Assembly: GCA_017307375.1 (NCBI GenBank)
Contig: JAFKFH010000023.1
Span: 1 to 64,000, forward strand
Source: Alphaproteobacteria bacterium
GTDB lineage: Bacteria > Pseudomonadota > Alphaproteobacteria > Ferrovibrionales > Ferrovibrionaceae
Direction: 5' to 3'
Length of the DNA: 64,000 bases
Shown: one piece after another, positions 27,426 through 40,955 of the stretch
Numbering within the stretch: the stretch's first letter is position 1
Layout of the letters: the number at the start of each line of letters is the position of its first letter
Notes under the pieces: model-generated
What the model saw: the letters and a program-made list of their open reading frames with translations, nothing else
The model's database searches: none
What the model was told of the DNA's origin: nothing
Position numbers and translations under genes: made by a program

Positions 27426-28583
27426 ATGATCCGCGACCCGGAAAGCTTTGCCCTGCTGATCGACACGATCCGCCGCTTCGTGCGCGAGCGCCTGGTGCCG
27501 ATCGAGCACGAGGTCGCCGAGACCGACCGGATCCCCGATTGGGCGGTGGCCGAGATGCGCGAACTGGGCCTGTTCGGGCTGGCGATCCCCGAGGAATATG
27601 GCGGGCTCGGCGTGACCATGGAGGAGGAGGTGGCGATCGCCTTCGAGCTGGGCCGCACCTCGCCCTGCTTCCGCTCGATGATCGGCACCAACAACGGCAT
27701 CGGCTCGTCGGGCATCGTCATCGACGGCACGCCCGAGCAGAAGCAGAAATACCTGCCCCGGCTGGCCGCCGGCGACCTGATCGGCTCGTTCGCGCTGACC
27801 GAGCCGGAGGCCGGGTCGGACGCCGCCAGCCTGAAGACCACGGCGCGGCGCGACGGCGACCATTACGTGCTGAACGGCACCAAGCGCTACATCACCAACG
27901 CGCCGCATGCCGGCATCTTCACCGTGATGGCCCGCACCGACCCCGCCAACAAGGGCGCCTCGGGCATTTCGGCCTTCGTGGTCGAGGCCGGCACGCCCGG
28001 CCTGTCGATCGGCAAGACCGACCGCAAGATGGGGCAGAAGGGCGCCCACACCGCCGACGTGATCTTCGAGGATGCGCGCGTTCCCGCCGGCAACCTGATC
28101 GGGCTGAAGGAAGGCGTCGGCTTCAAGACGGCGATGCGCGTGCTCGACAAGGGCCGGCTGCATATCGCGGCGGTCTGCGTCGGCGTCGCCGAACGCATGC
28201 TCGACGATGCGGTGCGCTATGCGGTGGACCGGCGCCAGTTCGGCCAGCGCATCGCCGATTTCCAGCTGATCCAAGGCATGCTGGCCGATTCCAAGACCGA
28301 GATCTACGCCGCCCGCTCGATGGTGATCGACGCCGCCCGCCGCCGCGACGCCGGCGAGGACATCACCACCGAGGCATCGTGCTGCAAGTACTTCGCCTCG
28401 GAAATGTGCGGCCGGGTGGCCGACCGCGCGGTGCAGGTGCATGGCGGGGCCGGCTATATCGCCGATTACGGCATCGAGCGGTTCTACCGCGACGTCCGCC
28501 TGTTCCGGCTCTACGAGGGCACCAGCCAGATCCAGCAGATCGTGATCGCCCGCAACCTGATCCGCGCGGCGGAGGCCGGCTGA
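27426..28583 (+). CDS. Acyl-CoA dehydrogenase
   Basis: 385 residues, standard FAD-dependent acyl-CoA dehydrogenase. FAD/substrate segments ALTEPEAGSDAASLKTTA, RYITNAPHAGIFTVMART and the C-terminal VQVHGGAGYIADYGIERFYRDVR, ending with RLYEGTSQIQQIVIARNL. In this family the catalytic glutamate lies near the 'YEGTSQIQ' segment (LYEG), which is present. Substrate chain length is not readable. Divergent neighbours and a 94-bp gap from the DeoR gene leave its pathway open. Confidence 0.93.
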   Translation: MIRDPESFALLIDTIRRFVRERLVPIEHEVAETDRIPDWAVAEMRELGLFGLAIPEEYGGLGVTMEEEVAIAFELGRTSPCFRSMIGTNNGIGSSGIVIDGTPEQKQKYLPRLAAGDLIGSFALTEPEAGSDAASLKTTARRDGDHYVLNGTKRYITNAPHAGIFTVMARTDPANKGASGISAFVVEAGTPGLSIGKTDRKMGQKGAHTADVIFEDARVPAGNLIGLKEGVGFKTAMRVLDKGRLHIAAVCVGVAERMLDDAVRYAVDRRQFGQRIADFQLIQGMLADSKTEIYAARSMVIDAARRRDAGEDITTEASCCKYFASEMCGRVADRAVQVHGGAGYIADYGIERFYRDVRLFRLYEGTSQIQQIVIARNLIRAAEAG

Positions 28584-28599
28584 GCGCCGGCCGCCCCCC

Positions 28600-29772
28600 T
28601 CACTTGTAGGCGATGACGACCCGGTCGGCGGCCGCCTTGGCGGTCGCGCGGGCCTCGTCGGTGTCGCGGCCCAGCGCCAGTGCGACGCCCATGCGGCGAT
28701 AGGGCCGGGTGGTCGGCTTGCCGAACAGGCGCAGGTCGACCGCCTGGTCGGGCCGGCCGGCCGACAGCGCCTCGGCCACGCCGGTAAAGGCGAAATCGGT
28801 CGCCTCGCGATCGGCCAGGATGACGGCCGAGGCGGCCGGGCCGCGCAGCGTGACGCCGGGGATCGGCAGGCCGAGGATGGCGCGGGCATGCAGGTCGAAT
28901 TCCGACAGGTTCTGCGAGGCCAGCGTGACCATGCCGGTATCGTGCGGCCGCGGGCTCAGCTCGGAGAAGATCACCTCGTCGGTGGTGACGAAGAATTCGA
29001 CGCCGAAGATGCCGTAGCCGCCGAGATCGTCGACCACCTTGCGCGCCATCTCCTGCGCCGCGGCGAGCAGTTCGGGGCGCATCGCCATCGGCTGCCAGCT
29101 TTCCTGGTAGTCGCCGCGCTCCTGCCGGTGGCCGATCGGCGGGCAGAACACCACGCCCTGGCGCGTGCGCACGGTCAGCAGGGTGATTTCGTATTCGAAG
29201 GGAACGAATTCCTCGACGATGACCTTGGCGCGGTCGCCGCGCATGTTGGCGACGGCATAGCTCCAGGCGGCCTCTAGCCCGGCGGCTTCGCGCACGGTGC
29301 TCTGCCCCTTGCCCGACGACGACATCACCGGCTTGATCACGCAGGGCAGCCCGGTATGGGCGATGGCGGCCTCGACCTCGGCCAGGCTTTCGGCATAGCG
29401 ATAGCGGCTGGTGCGCAGGCCGAGATCGACGGCGGCCAGCTCGCGGATGCGGTCGCGGTTCATCGTCATGATCGTGGCGCGCGCCGACGGCACCACCGTA
29501 TGCCCCTCGCCCTCCAGCTCGGCCAGCATCTCGGTCCGGATCGCCTCGACCTCCGGCACGATGAAATCGGGGCGGTGCTTCAGCACGGCGGCGCGCAGGC
29601 GTTCGCCGTCGAGCATGGGGAAGACTTCCCGGCCGTCGGCGACCTGCATCGCCGGCGCATCGTCATAGGCGTCGCAGGCAATGACCTGCGCCCCCAGGCG
29701 CTTCGCGGAAATGACGAATTCGCGGCCGAGTTCGCCCGAACCGAGCAGCAGGATCTTGGCGGTGAACGGCAT
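28600..29772 (-). CDS. purT: Formate-dependent phosphoribosylglycinamide formyltransferase
   Basis: 390 residues, ATP-grasp enzyme of purine synthesis that adds formate to GAR using ATP. PurT landmarks: ILLLGSGELGREFVISAKRLGAQVIACD, PCVIKPVMSSSGKGQS, EEFVPFEYEITLLTVR, FCPPIGHRQERGDYQESWQP and FFVTTDEVIFSELSPRPHDTGMVTL. Divergent from cas3, with a 140-150 bp gap that includes an AT-rich patch (near 29855-29872) likely to hold the cas promoter. Confidence 0.96.
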   Translation of the reverse strand: MPFTAKILLLGSGELGREFVISAKRLGAQVIACDAYDDAPAMQVADGREVFPMLDGERLRAAVLKHRPDFIVPEVEAIRTEMLAELEGEGHTVVPSARATIMTMNRDRIRELAAVDLGLRTSRYRYAESLAEVEAAIAHTGLPCVIKPVMSSSGKGQSTVREAAGLEAAWSYAVANMRGDRAKVIVEEFVPFEYEITLLTVRTRQGVVFCPPIGHRQERGDYQESWQPMAMRPELLAAAQEMARKVVDDLGGYGIFGVEFFVTTDEVIFSELSPRPHDTGMVTLASQNLSEFDLHARAILGLPIPGVTLRGPAASAVILADREATDFAFTGVAEALSAGRPDQAVDLRLFGKPTTRPYRRMGVALALGRDTDEARATAKAAADRVVIAYK

Positions 29773-29921
29773 GGCAGAGGCCCCTGAAGTTGCGCGGGCC
29801 GGAAACTAGGGCTTCAGCGGCGGCGGCGCAACCGGCCGGAAACAGGTTGCCGATACAACAATATAAACTAATCTGGCGGCGCTCGATGCTTCGGGCATGG
29901 GGAGGCACTTTGTTGCCAGAC

Positions 29922-34459
<4,538 letters not shown>

Positions 34460-34463
34460 GCCG

Positions 34464-36650
34464 ATGGCAGACGGCCTGCTTCTGTCCGTCCGATTTCTCG
34501 ACGGACGCTATCACGGCAGCGGCGACTGGCCGCCCGCCCCGGCGCGGCTGTTCCAGGCGCTGGTCGCCGGTGCCGCCCGCGGGCAGACGCTGGCCGACGA
34601 CGCGCGTGCGGCCCTCGCCTGGCTCGAAACCCTGCCGGCACCGATCATCGCGGCCCCGGTGGCCCGGCCCGGCCAGCCGTTCACGACCTTCGTGCCCAAC
34701 AACGACCTCGACACCCTCGGCGGCGATCCCCGCCGCATCGGCGAGATCCGGGCGGCCAAGGCGGTCAGGCCGATCCTGTTCGACGAGCGTGCGGCGATCG
34801 ACTACCTCTGGCAGTTCGATCCCGACCCGGTGGCGGCGCGGCAGGCCGCGGCGGCCTGCGCCCTGGCCGACCGCCTCTATCAGCTCGGCCGCGGCGTCGA
34901 TGCCGCCTGGGCGCAGGGGCGGCTGGTCGACTGGACCGCGACCGATGCGGCATTGGCAAACGACGGCCGGGCCGTCCACCGCCCGGCAGGAACGGGCGAG
35001 CACGGCACGCTCGCCTGCCCGGTACCGGGCAGCCTGGCCAGCCTGGAGGCGCGCTTCGCCGCCGGCCGGACGCGGTTTCGCGCTGCAGGCGGCAATCGCC
35101 GCCAGCAATGGCTTTTCACCCAGCCGCCGAAGGCTCGCTTCGCCATGGTCGCCTATGACAGCCCGCCGCGCCGGCAGCTGTTCGAGCTGCGCGCCGGCAG
35201 CGGCGACGATCGTTTCGTGCCCTGGCCGCTGACCGATGCCGCCGCCCTGTGCGAACGGGTCCGCGACCTGGCCGCGGCACGGCTGGCACGCGCCCTGCCC
35301 GCGCAGTCGGCGATGATCGACCGGCTGCTGGTTGGGCGCGGCGCCGGGCCGGCCGACCTGCCGCGGCGGGTCCGCATCCTCGCCCTGCCCTCGATCGGCC
35401 ATCGCCATGTCGATCAGGCGATCCGCCGGCTGCTGGTCGAGATCCCGGCCGATTGCCCGCTGGCCGCCGACGACGTCACCTGGGCCTTTTCCGGCCTGGC
35501 CCTGCATGACGCCGACCCCGAAACCGGCGAGGTGCTGCACGACGGCGCGCTGCTCGTCGCCGTCGACGATCCGCGCCCGCTCGCCCCCTATCGCATCGGT
35601 GCCGGCAACGCCACGGTGTGGCGCAGCGTGACGCCGCTGGCCCTGCCGGGGGGCAGGCGTGGCGGCCGCGACGGCGCCGCCCGGTCGCTGCGCGAGGCGC
35701 AGGCGACTGCCGCCGTCGCCCGGGCGCTGCGCCAGGCGGGCATCGGCCGCACCGCGGCGACGATCCGGGTTCAGCGCGCGCCGTTCGGCCGCCGCGGTCG
35801 GCCGGCCGCCGATTTCGCTGCGGCCACACGCTTCAGCCCCGACCGGCTCTGGCATGTCGAAATCGGTTTCGACGGCCCGGTTGCCGGGCCGCTGGTGCTG
35901 GGCGACGGCCGGTTTCTCGGGCTGGGGCTGATGGCACCGCATGACGGGCGGGACCAGGACGCCGTGGCCCTCGCCCTGCCCGCTGACGCCGCCATCGACA
36001 TGGCCGACGCGCCCGCCTTGCTGCTGGCCGCGCGGCGCGCCCTGATGGCGCTGGCCCGCGACGACAAGGGCGGGGTGCCCCGGCTGTTCTCGGGTCACGA
36101 GCCGGACGGCAGCAAGGCCCGCTCGGGCCGGCATGAGCATATTTTCCTGGCCGCCGATGGTGGCCGGCGGGTCCATCGCCTCGTTGTGGCGCCGCCCTGG
36201 ACCGCCGATCGCGGCGTCACGGCCCGGCCGGACCAGCGGGCTCTGTTCGACCGGGTGGTCGGCGCCCTGCGCCAGTTGCGGGCCGGCCGGCTCGGCCGGC
36301 TCGACCTAGGGCCAGCCCTGGCGCTGGCAGCCGCCGATCCTCTGGTCGCCGCGGCCCGCTGCTGGGAATCGCGCACCCCCTATCATCCGCCGCGCCAACT
36401 CCGCCGCGGCGGCGATCCGGCCACGGCAATCGCCGAGGCCCTGCGGGCCGAATGCGCGGCCCGCGGCCTGCCGCGGCCCGAGGTCGAGGTGATCGAGGCC
36501 AGCGCCGGACCGCGTGGCGGCAACCCCGTGGCCCGGCTGCGCCTGCGCTTCGCCACCGCCGTGGCCGGGCCGCTGATGCTGGGCCGCGACAGCCATCGCG
36601 GCGGCGGCCTGTTTGCGGCGCTGCCGGACATGGATATACGGGACGGTTGA
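34464..36650 (+). CDS. csb2: Type I-G Cas5-Cas6 fusion protein (Csb2, GSU0054 family)
   Basis: 728 residues, longer than the roughly 500-560 typical of this family as I remember it. The N-terminus (LLLSVRFLDGRYHGSGDWPPAPARLFQAL) is the Cas5-like part. The second half carries glycine-rich RAMP loops GPLVLGDGRFLGLGLMAP and GPLMLGRDSHRGGGLFA; the latter is the Cas6-type C-terminal loop. A histidine in RSGRHEHIFL may take part in crRNA cleavage. The protein is expected to process pre-crRNA and hold the 5' handle. Rich in Ala, Arg and Asp linkers, which explains part of the extra length. Confidence 0.88.
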   Translation: MADGLLLSVRFLDGRYHGSGDWPPAPARLFQALVAGAARGQTLADDARAALAWLETLPAPIIAAPVARPGQPFTTFVPNNDLDTLGGDPRRIGEIRAAKAVRPILFDERAAIDYLWQFDPDPVAARQAAAACALADRLYQLGRGVDAAWAQGRLVDWTATDAALANDGRAVHRPAGTGEHGTLACPVPGSLASLEARFAAGRTRFRAAGGNRRQQWLFTQPPKARFAMVAYDSPPRRQLFELRAGSGDDRFVPWPLTDAAALCERVRDLAAARLARALPAQSAMIDRLLVGRGAGPADLPRRVRILALPSIGHRHVDQAIRRLLVEIPADCPLAADDVTWAFSGLALHDADPETGEVLHDGALLVAVDDPRPLAPYRIGAGNATVWRSVTPLALPGGRRGGRDGAARSLREAQATAAVARALRQAGIGRTAATIRVQRAPFGRRGRPAADFAAATRFSPDRLWHVEIGFDGPVAGPLVLGDGRFLGLGLMAPHDGRDQDAVALALPADAAIDMADAPALLLAARRALMALARDDKGGVPRLFSGHEPDGSKARSGRHEHIFLAADGGRRVHRLVVAPPWTADRGVTARPDQRALFDRVVGALRQLRAGRLGRLDLGPALALAAADPLVAAARCWESRTPYHPPRQLRRGGDPATAIAEALRAECAARGLPRPEVEVIEASAGPRGGNPVARLRLRFATAVAGPLMLGRDSHRGGGLFAALPDMDIRDG

Positions 36651-36655
36651 GGCCG

Positions 36656-38395
36656 ATGCCTCCGCCCGGCGAACAGCTCAGCCTCGATCTCCCGGCGCCG
36701 CCGGTGGTCGGCGAGGTGCCGCCGGTGCCGGCGCGGATGGTCAACGAATACGCCTATTGCCCACGGCTTGCCTATCTGATGTGGACGCAGGCGGAATGGA
36801 CGGACAGCGGCGACACGGTCGATGGCCGGCGCGTCCATGCGCGGGTCGACCGCGCCAACGCGCCGCTGCCGGCACCCGAGGCGGTCGAGACGGCCGAGGC
36901 GCGCATCACCAGCCGGTCGCTGCAGCTTTCCTCGGCCACCCTCGGCGTCGTCGCGCGCATCGACATCGCCGAGGCCGAGGGCGGGGTCGTCACCCCCGTC
37001 GACTACAAGCGCGGCAAACGCCCGCATGTGGCGCAGGGGGTATACGAGCCCGAGCGGGTGCAGGTCTGCCTGCAGGCGCTGCTGCTCGAAGAGCATGGCT
37101 ATCGCGTCGACGAGGCGGCGATCTACTACGTCGAGAGCCGCGAGCGCGTGCGCGTCGCCCTGGACGACGATCTGCGGGCGAATGCCCGCGCGGCCGTGCA
37201 TGGCCTGCGCCTGCTGGTTTCCCAGGGGCGGATGCCACCGCCGCTGACCGACAGCCCGAAATGCCCGCGCTGTGCCCTCGTTTCGGTCTGCCTGCCCGAC
37301 GAGGTCGCGGCCCTGAACGGCTCGGCCCTGGCGCCCCGCCAGATCGCGGTGCCGGCCGACGATGCCCTGCCGCTGATCGTGCAGTCGCAGCGCGCCCGCA
37401 TCGGCAAGGAGGGCGACACGCTGAGGATCGTCGACGAGGAACAGGGCGAGACCACGGTCCGGCTGATCGACGTTTCCGACCTGGCGCTGTTCGGCAACGT
37501 CACGATCACCACACCCGCGCTGGCGGCGTTGATGGAGCGCGAAATCCCCGTCGCGTTCCACAGCCATGGCGGCTGGTTCCGCGGGATGGCCCATGGCCTG
37601 GGCCATCGCAACGTCGAGATCAGGACGGCACAGTACCGCGCCAGCTTCGACGAAGCGTTCTGCCTGCGCTTCGCCCGCGACCTCGTGGTGGCCAAGATCA
37701 CAAACCAGCGCACCATCCTGCGCCGCAACTGGCGGGCCGAGGCCGGCGACCGCCAGGCCGCGCTCGACCGCCTGTCGGCGGGCCGCACGGCCGTCGAGGG
37801 GGCGACCGGCGCAGCCGCGCTGCTGGGGCTGGAAGGCGAGGCCGCAGCCATCTACTTCCGCGCCTTCGCCGGGCTGCTCGCCCCGCCCGCGGCGACCGAC
37901 CCGGGGGATGGCGCAGCCCTCGCCGCCTTCCGGTTCGACAGCCGCAACCGCCGCCCGCCCGCAGATCCGGTCAACGCCATGCTGTCGCTGGCCTATGCGA
38001 TGCTCGCGCGCCATCTGACGGTGGCGCTGACCTCGATCGGCCTCGATCCCTATCGCGGCTTCTATCATGCGCCGCGCTATGGCCGGCCGGCCCTGGCCCT
38101 CGACCTGATGGAGCCCTTCCGGCCGATCATCGCCGATTCCGTCGTGCTGTCGGCGGTCAATACCGGCGAGATCGGCGCGGGCGACTTCGTCGTCGCCACT
38201 ACCGGCACCGCCCTGACCCAGGCCGGCCGGCGCCGCTTCGTCGAGGCCTTCGAACGGCGCCTGTCGCAGGAAACCACCCATCCGCTGTTCGGCTATCGCC
38301 TGTCGCTGCGCCGGCTGATCCTGGTGCAGGCCAGGCTGCTTTCGCGCTTCCTGCTCGGCGAATTGCCGCGCTATCCCCACTACCTGCCGCGCTGA
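36656..38395 (+). CDS. cas4-cas1: Cas4-Cas1 fusion, CRISPR adaptation nuclease-integrase
   Basis: 579 residues. Residues 1-220 are Cas4, a RecB-like Fe-S nuclease: Cys35 in YAYCPRLAYLMW, RID at 101-103, VDYKRGK at 115-121, and the Cys trio 203/206/212 in KCPRCALVSVCLPDE. Residues 230-579 are Cas1 integrase, with VDEEQGETTVRLIDVSDLALFGNVT, the metal-site histidine in GFYHAPRYGRPALAL and DLMEPFRP. The fusion couples PAM-dependent spacer trimming to integration. Starts 5 bp after csb2 and ends 9 bp before cas2. A fused cas4/1 is typical of I-U/I-G. Confidence 0.95.
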   Translation: MPPPGEQLSLDLPAPPVVGEVPPVPARMVNEYAYCPRLAYLMWTQAEWTDSGDTVDGRRVHARVDRANAPLPAPEAVETAEARITSRSLQLSSATLGVVARIDIAEAEGGVVTPVDYKRGKRPHVAQGVYEPERVQVCLQALLLEEHGYRVDEAAIYYVESRERVRVALDDDLRANARAAVHGLRLLVSQGRMPPPLTDSPKCPRCALVSVCLPDEVAALNGSALAPRQIAVPADDALPLIVQSQRARIGKEGDTLRIVDEEQGETTVRLIDVSDLALFGNVTITTPALAALMEREIPVAFHSHGGWFRGMAHGLGHRNVEIRTAQYRASFDEAFCLRFARDLVVAKITNQRTILRRNWRAEAGDRQAALDRLSAGRTAVEGATGAAALLGLEGEAAAIYFRAFAGLLAPPAATDPGDGAALAAFRFDSRNRRPPADPVNAMLSLAYAMLARHLTVALTSIGLDPYRGFYHAPRYGRPALALDLMEPFRPIIADSVVLSAVNTGEIGAGDFVVATTGTALTQAGRRRFVEAFERRLSQETTHPLFGYRLSLRRLILVQARLLSRFLLGELPRYPHYLPR

Positions 38396-38404
38396 GGCCG
38401 GATC

Positions 38405-38698
38405 ATGAGCGACGAACGCCTGTTCATCGTCACCTACGACATCGCCGACGAGCGCCGCTGGCGCCGGGTGTTCAAGACGATGAACGGCTATGGCGAATGG
38501 ATTCAGCTTTCGGTCTTCCAATGCCGGCTGACGCGGCGGCGGCGTGCCGAACTGGAAACCCGCCTGCGCGAACTGATCAAGGCGGGCGAGGACCACATGC
38601 TGCTGATCGATGTCGGCCCGGCCGACCAGATCCACCTCGCCGTCGAAAGCCTGGGCAAGAGCTTTGCCCGCATCGAACGCCATGCCGTGGTAATATGA
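38405..38698 (+). CDS. cas2: CRISPR-associated endonuclease Cas2
   Basis: 97 residues, usual size. The catalytic/ferredoxin-fold strand FIVTYDIADERRWRRVFKTM is followed by GYGEWIQLSVFQCRLT. It forms the Cas1-Cas2 integration complex; here it pairs with the Cas4-Cas1 fusion. Last gene of the cas operon; the leader and array follow at once. Confidence 0.96.
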   Translation: MSDERLFIVTYDIADERRWRRVFKTMNGYGEWIQLSVFQCRLTRRRRAELETRLRELIKAGEDHMLLIDVGPADQIHLAVESLGKSFARIERHAVVI

Positions 38699-38910
38699 TC
38701 GCCGACATGCCGCCGCGCGGATTCGAGCGGCTCAGTGACGCGGGAAACCCGGGGGTCGCTCGAATCCCGCCAAGTATTTGAAAATATTGGCTCTTGGACA
38801 TCGTGAACCAATTGTATGGCCATGTCTGGGCTGCGGAATCGACCGCAACCGCGACACCGCTCGAAAACGTCGCGAATTTGCCTTGCAGATCAACAGGCTG
38901 TAAGGTGGCT
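38699..38910 (+). promoter_or_regulatory. CRISPR leader
   Basis: 212-bp noncoding stretch between cas2 and the first repeat, where pre-crRNA transcription should start. It holds a perfect 11-bp inverted repeat, GGATTCGAGCG (38719-38729) and CGCTCGAATCC (38757-38767), enclosing a CGGGAAACCCG hairpin, and then an AT-rich patch (38771-38820) with TATTTGAAAATATTGG. A loose -35/-10 pair TTGGAC (38794) and TATGGC (38815) has a short 15-bp spacing. Leader side is inferred because the array's odd repeat is at the far end. Confidence 0.75.
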
Positions 38911-40413
38911 CTCTCCGAGGCGGAAACGCCTCGGCCTCATTGAAGCCCCGGGTGATGCAACGGGGCGCAACGGCTGCAACACAGCTCTCCGAGGCGGAAA
39001 CGCCTCGGCCTCATTGAAGCGCGTCGTAGCTCGTGGTGCCAAGCATCATTGCCAAGCGACTCTCCGAGGCGGAAACGCCTCGGCCTCATTGAAGCGACGA
39101 TTTTGTGATCATGACCGATCGGCCCAGCATCCTCTCCGAGGCGGAAACGCCTCGGCCTCATTGAAGCCCCGAGCGTCAGGTCGATGGCCTCCTCGAGACG
39201 CCGCCCTCTCCGAGGCGGAAACGCCTCGGCCTCATTGAAGCCCCAGGTCGGGGGTGTGCATCGGGCCTTGCTCGATGCCGGCTCTCCGAGGCGGAAACGC
39301 CTCGGCCTCATTGAAGCTGCGAGGCCGCCAAAGCAGTATTCCACCCCTGCTGTCTCTCCGAGGCGGAAACGCCTCGGCCTCATTGAAGCAAGCTCGGCGC
39401 GATCCAGATGATCCGGCGCTTGCACCTCTCCGAGGCGGAAACGCCTCGGCCTCATTGAAGCCTTCAGCATTGCGGCGAACTCCCGGTCGGGCGCGGCAAC
39501 CTCTCCGAGGCGGAAACGCCTCGGCCTCATTGAAGCCATGACGCACCTTTACGCAAATTGCCGTAGACCGCCGCCTCTCCGAGGCGGAAACGCCTCGGCC
39601 TCATTGAAGCTTCCGGCAACGATACCGAGCGGCACAAGATGGCCGCGCTCTCCGAGGCGGAAACGCCTCGGCCTCATTGAAGCTGGAGGGCGCCCATCAC
39701 GCCTATGGCGGCATCGGCGGCCCTCTCCGAGGCGGAAACGCCTCGGCCTCATTGAAGCATGAGCGTCGACACCGCCCAGGAACAGGGCGAGGAAACTCTC
39801 CGAGGCGGAAACGCCTCGGCCTCATTGAAGCCGGCCTACGCGCGCTGGGCCACCTGGGCGATGAACCCTCTCCGAGGCGGAAACGCCTCGGCCTCATTGA
39901 AGCGTCGTGGTTCAGCGCGATGTGAACCGGGTAGCCGGCTCTCCGAGGCGGAAACGCCTCGGCCTCATTGAAGCTAGAGGGCACCCGAGGGCAACCCCGC
40001 GGAACTCGTGGCTCTCCGAGGCGGAAACGCCTCGGCCTCATTGAAGCGACCATTGCTTGATGTCGCTCGGGTCCAGTTCGTCGGGCTCTCCGAGGCGGAA
40101 ACGCCTCGGCCTCATTGAAGCGAGAAATCGCGCATGAACGTCTCGTATGTCATGCCCACTCTCCGAGGCGGAAACGCCTCGGCCTCATTGAAGCGCAAGC
40201 GTGAAGACCCCCTTGTTGACCGCTTCCACCGGCCTCTCCGAGGCGGAAACGCCTCGGCCTCATTGAAGCCCCAGGACATTGGCCCAGCTCGCGCTGCCCA
40301 GCGCCCTCTCCGAGGCGGAAACGCCTCGGCCTCATTGAAGCGGGAACTTCGCGAACCGCGCCCGTGACATGGATGGCCTCTCCGAGGCGGAAACGCCTCG
40401 GCCTCATTGACGC
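38911..40413 (+). CRISPR. CRISPR array, 21 repeats of 36 bp and 20 spacers
   Basis: Repeat starts at 38911, 38985, 39060, 39132, 39206, 39282, 39354, 39426, 39501, 39575, 39648, 39723, 39796, 39868, 39939, 40012, 40086, 40159, 40234, 40306 and 40378. Each 36-bp repeat begins CTCT, carries the 20-bp palindrome CCGAGGCGGAAACGCCTCGG (8-bp stem, GAAA loop) and ends CCTCATTGAAGC. Twenty copies are identical; the last ends ATTGACGC (one change), marking the leader-distal end. Spacers are 35-40 bp and all differ by eye. Apparent reading frames across this region that repeat MRPRRFRLGE or LRGGNASASLK are repeat artefacts. Confidence 0.99.
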
Positions 40414-40418
40414 TCCCC

Positions 40419-40955
40419 TCACCCCTCCCAGCGGGGCAGGCCGAGCCGTTCGACCGGGAGCAGCAGGGCGGCGCCGATCGTCACTTCGCCGAACGAGGCG
40501 TGGCGGCTTTCGGCGTAGCCCATCGCCTGGTTCGGGTTCTGCGACCAGACCAGGACATGGCGATCCTCGCCGAAGCGCGAGGCGGCGACCGGCGAACTGG
40601 CATAGCGGGCGACGCGCACCAGCACCGAGAACGGCCGGTCGGCCGACAGCACCGGCGCGTCGGCGGTGACGTAGACGAGTTCGCCGGGCCGCCGCCGCTC
40701 CTCCTCGATCTGGCGGCGCAGGCCGTCATGCTCGCGGGCGCGGTCGGCGAAGCGGCGTTCGGCCTCCTTCTTCGACTTGGCCAGTTCGTTGGCGCGGTCG
40801 CGGATCGCCTCGCCCCGCTCGCGCAGCGTCTTGCGCGCGGCCTGCAGGCGCTCGTAGTGGCTGGAGGCGATATGCACGCGCCAGCCCAGGTCGATCAGCA
40901 GCGCGGCGGCGGCCACCAGGCCGAAGATGGAGACGAAGAGGAGACTGAAATCCAT
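40419..40955 (-). CDS. Membrane-anchored coiled-coil protein, unknown (178 aa)
   Basis: 178 residues. An N-terminal membrane helix (MDFSLLFVSIFGLVAAAALLIDLGW) is followed by a long charged coiled coil (about 35-90, RLQAARKTLRERGEAI... to REHDGLRRQIEEERRR) and a C-terminal beta-rich domain (GELVYVTADAPVLSADRPFSVLVRVARYA, NQAMGYAESRHASFGEVTIGAALLL). It is not recognised. It starts by overlapping the stop of the upstream gene (TGATG). Its stop is only 5 bp after the CRISPR array, in convergent orientation. The layout helix-coiled coil-domain is shared with its neighbour. Confidence 0.7.
   Translation of the reverse strand: MDFSLLFVSIFGLVAAAALLIDLGWRVHIASSHYERLQAARKTLRERGEAIRDRANELAKSKKEAERRFADRAREHDGLRRQIEEERRRPGELVYVTADAPVLSADRPFSVLVRVARYASSPVAASRFGEDRHVLVWSQNPNQAMGYAESRHASFGEVTIGAALLLPVERLGLPRWEG

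Noticed and set aside
29886-29921. Upstream ATG at 29886 as the cas3 start
   Set aside because: It stands before the GGAGG ribosome-binding site at 29901; the start is therefore downstream (TTG 29913 or ATG 29922).
38719-38767. A tRNA remnant in the CRISPR leader (GGTTCGAATCC-like arm)
   Set aside because: The TCGAATCC match is part of a symmetric inverted repeat; no acceptor or anticodon stem fits around it.
38937-40422. Several short frames in the array encoding repeated MRPRRFRLGE or LRGGNASASLK blocks
   Set aside because: They are translations of the CRISPR repeat in various frames, not proteins.
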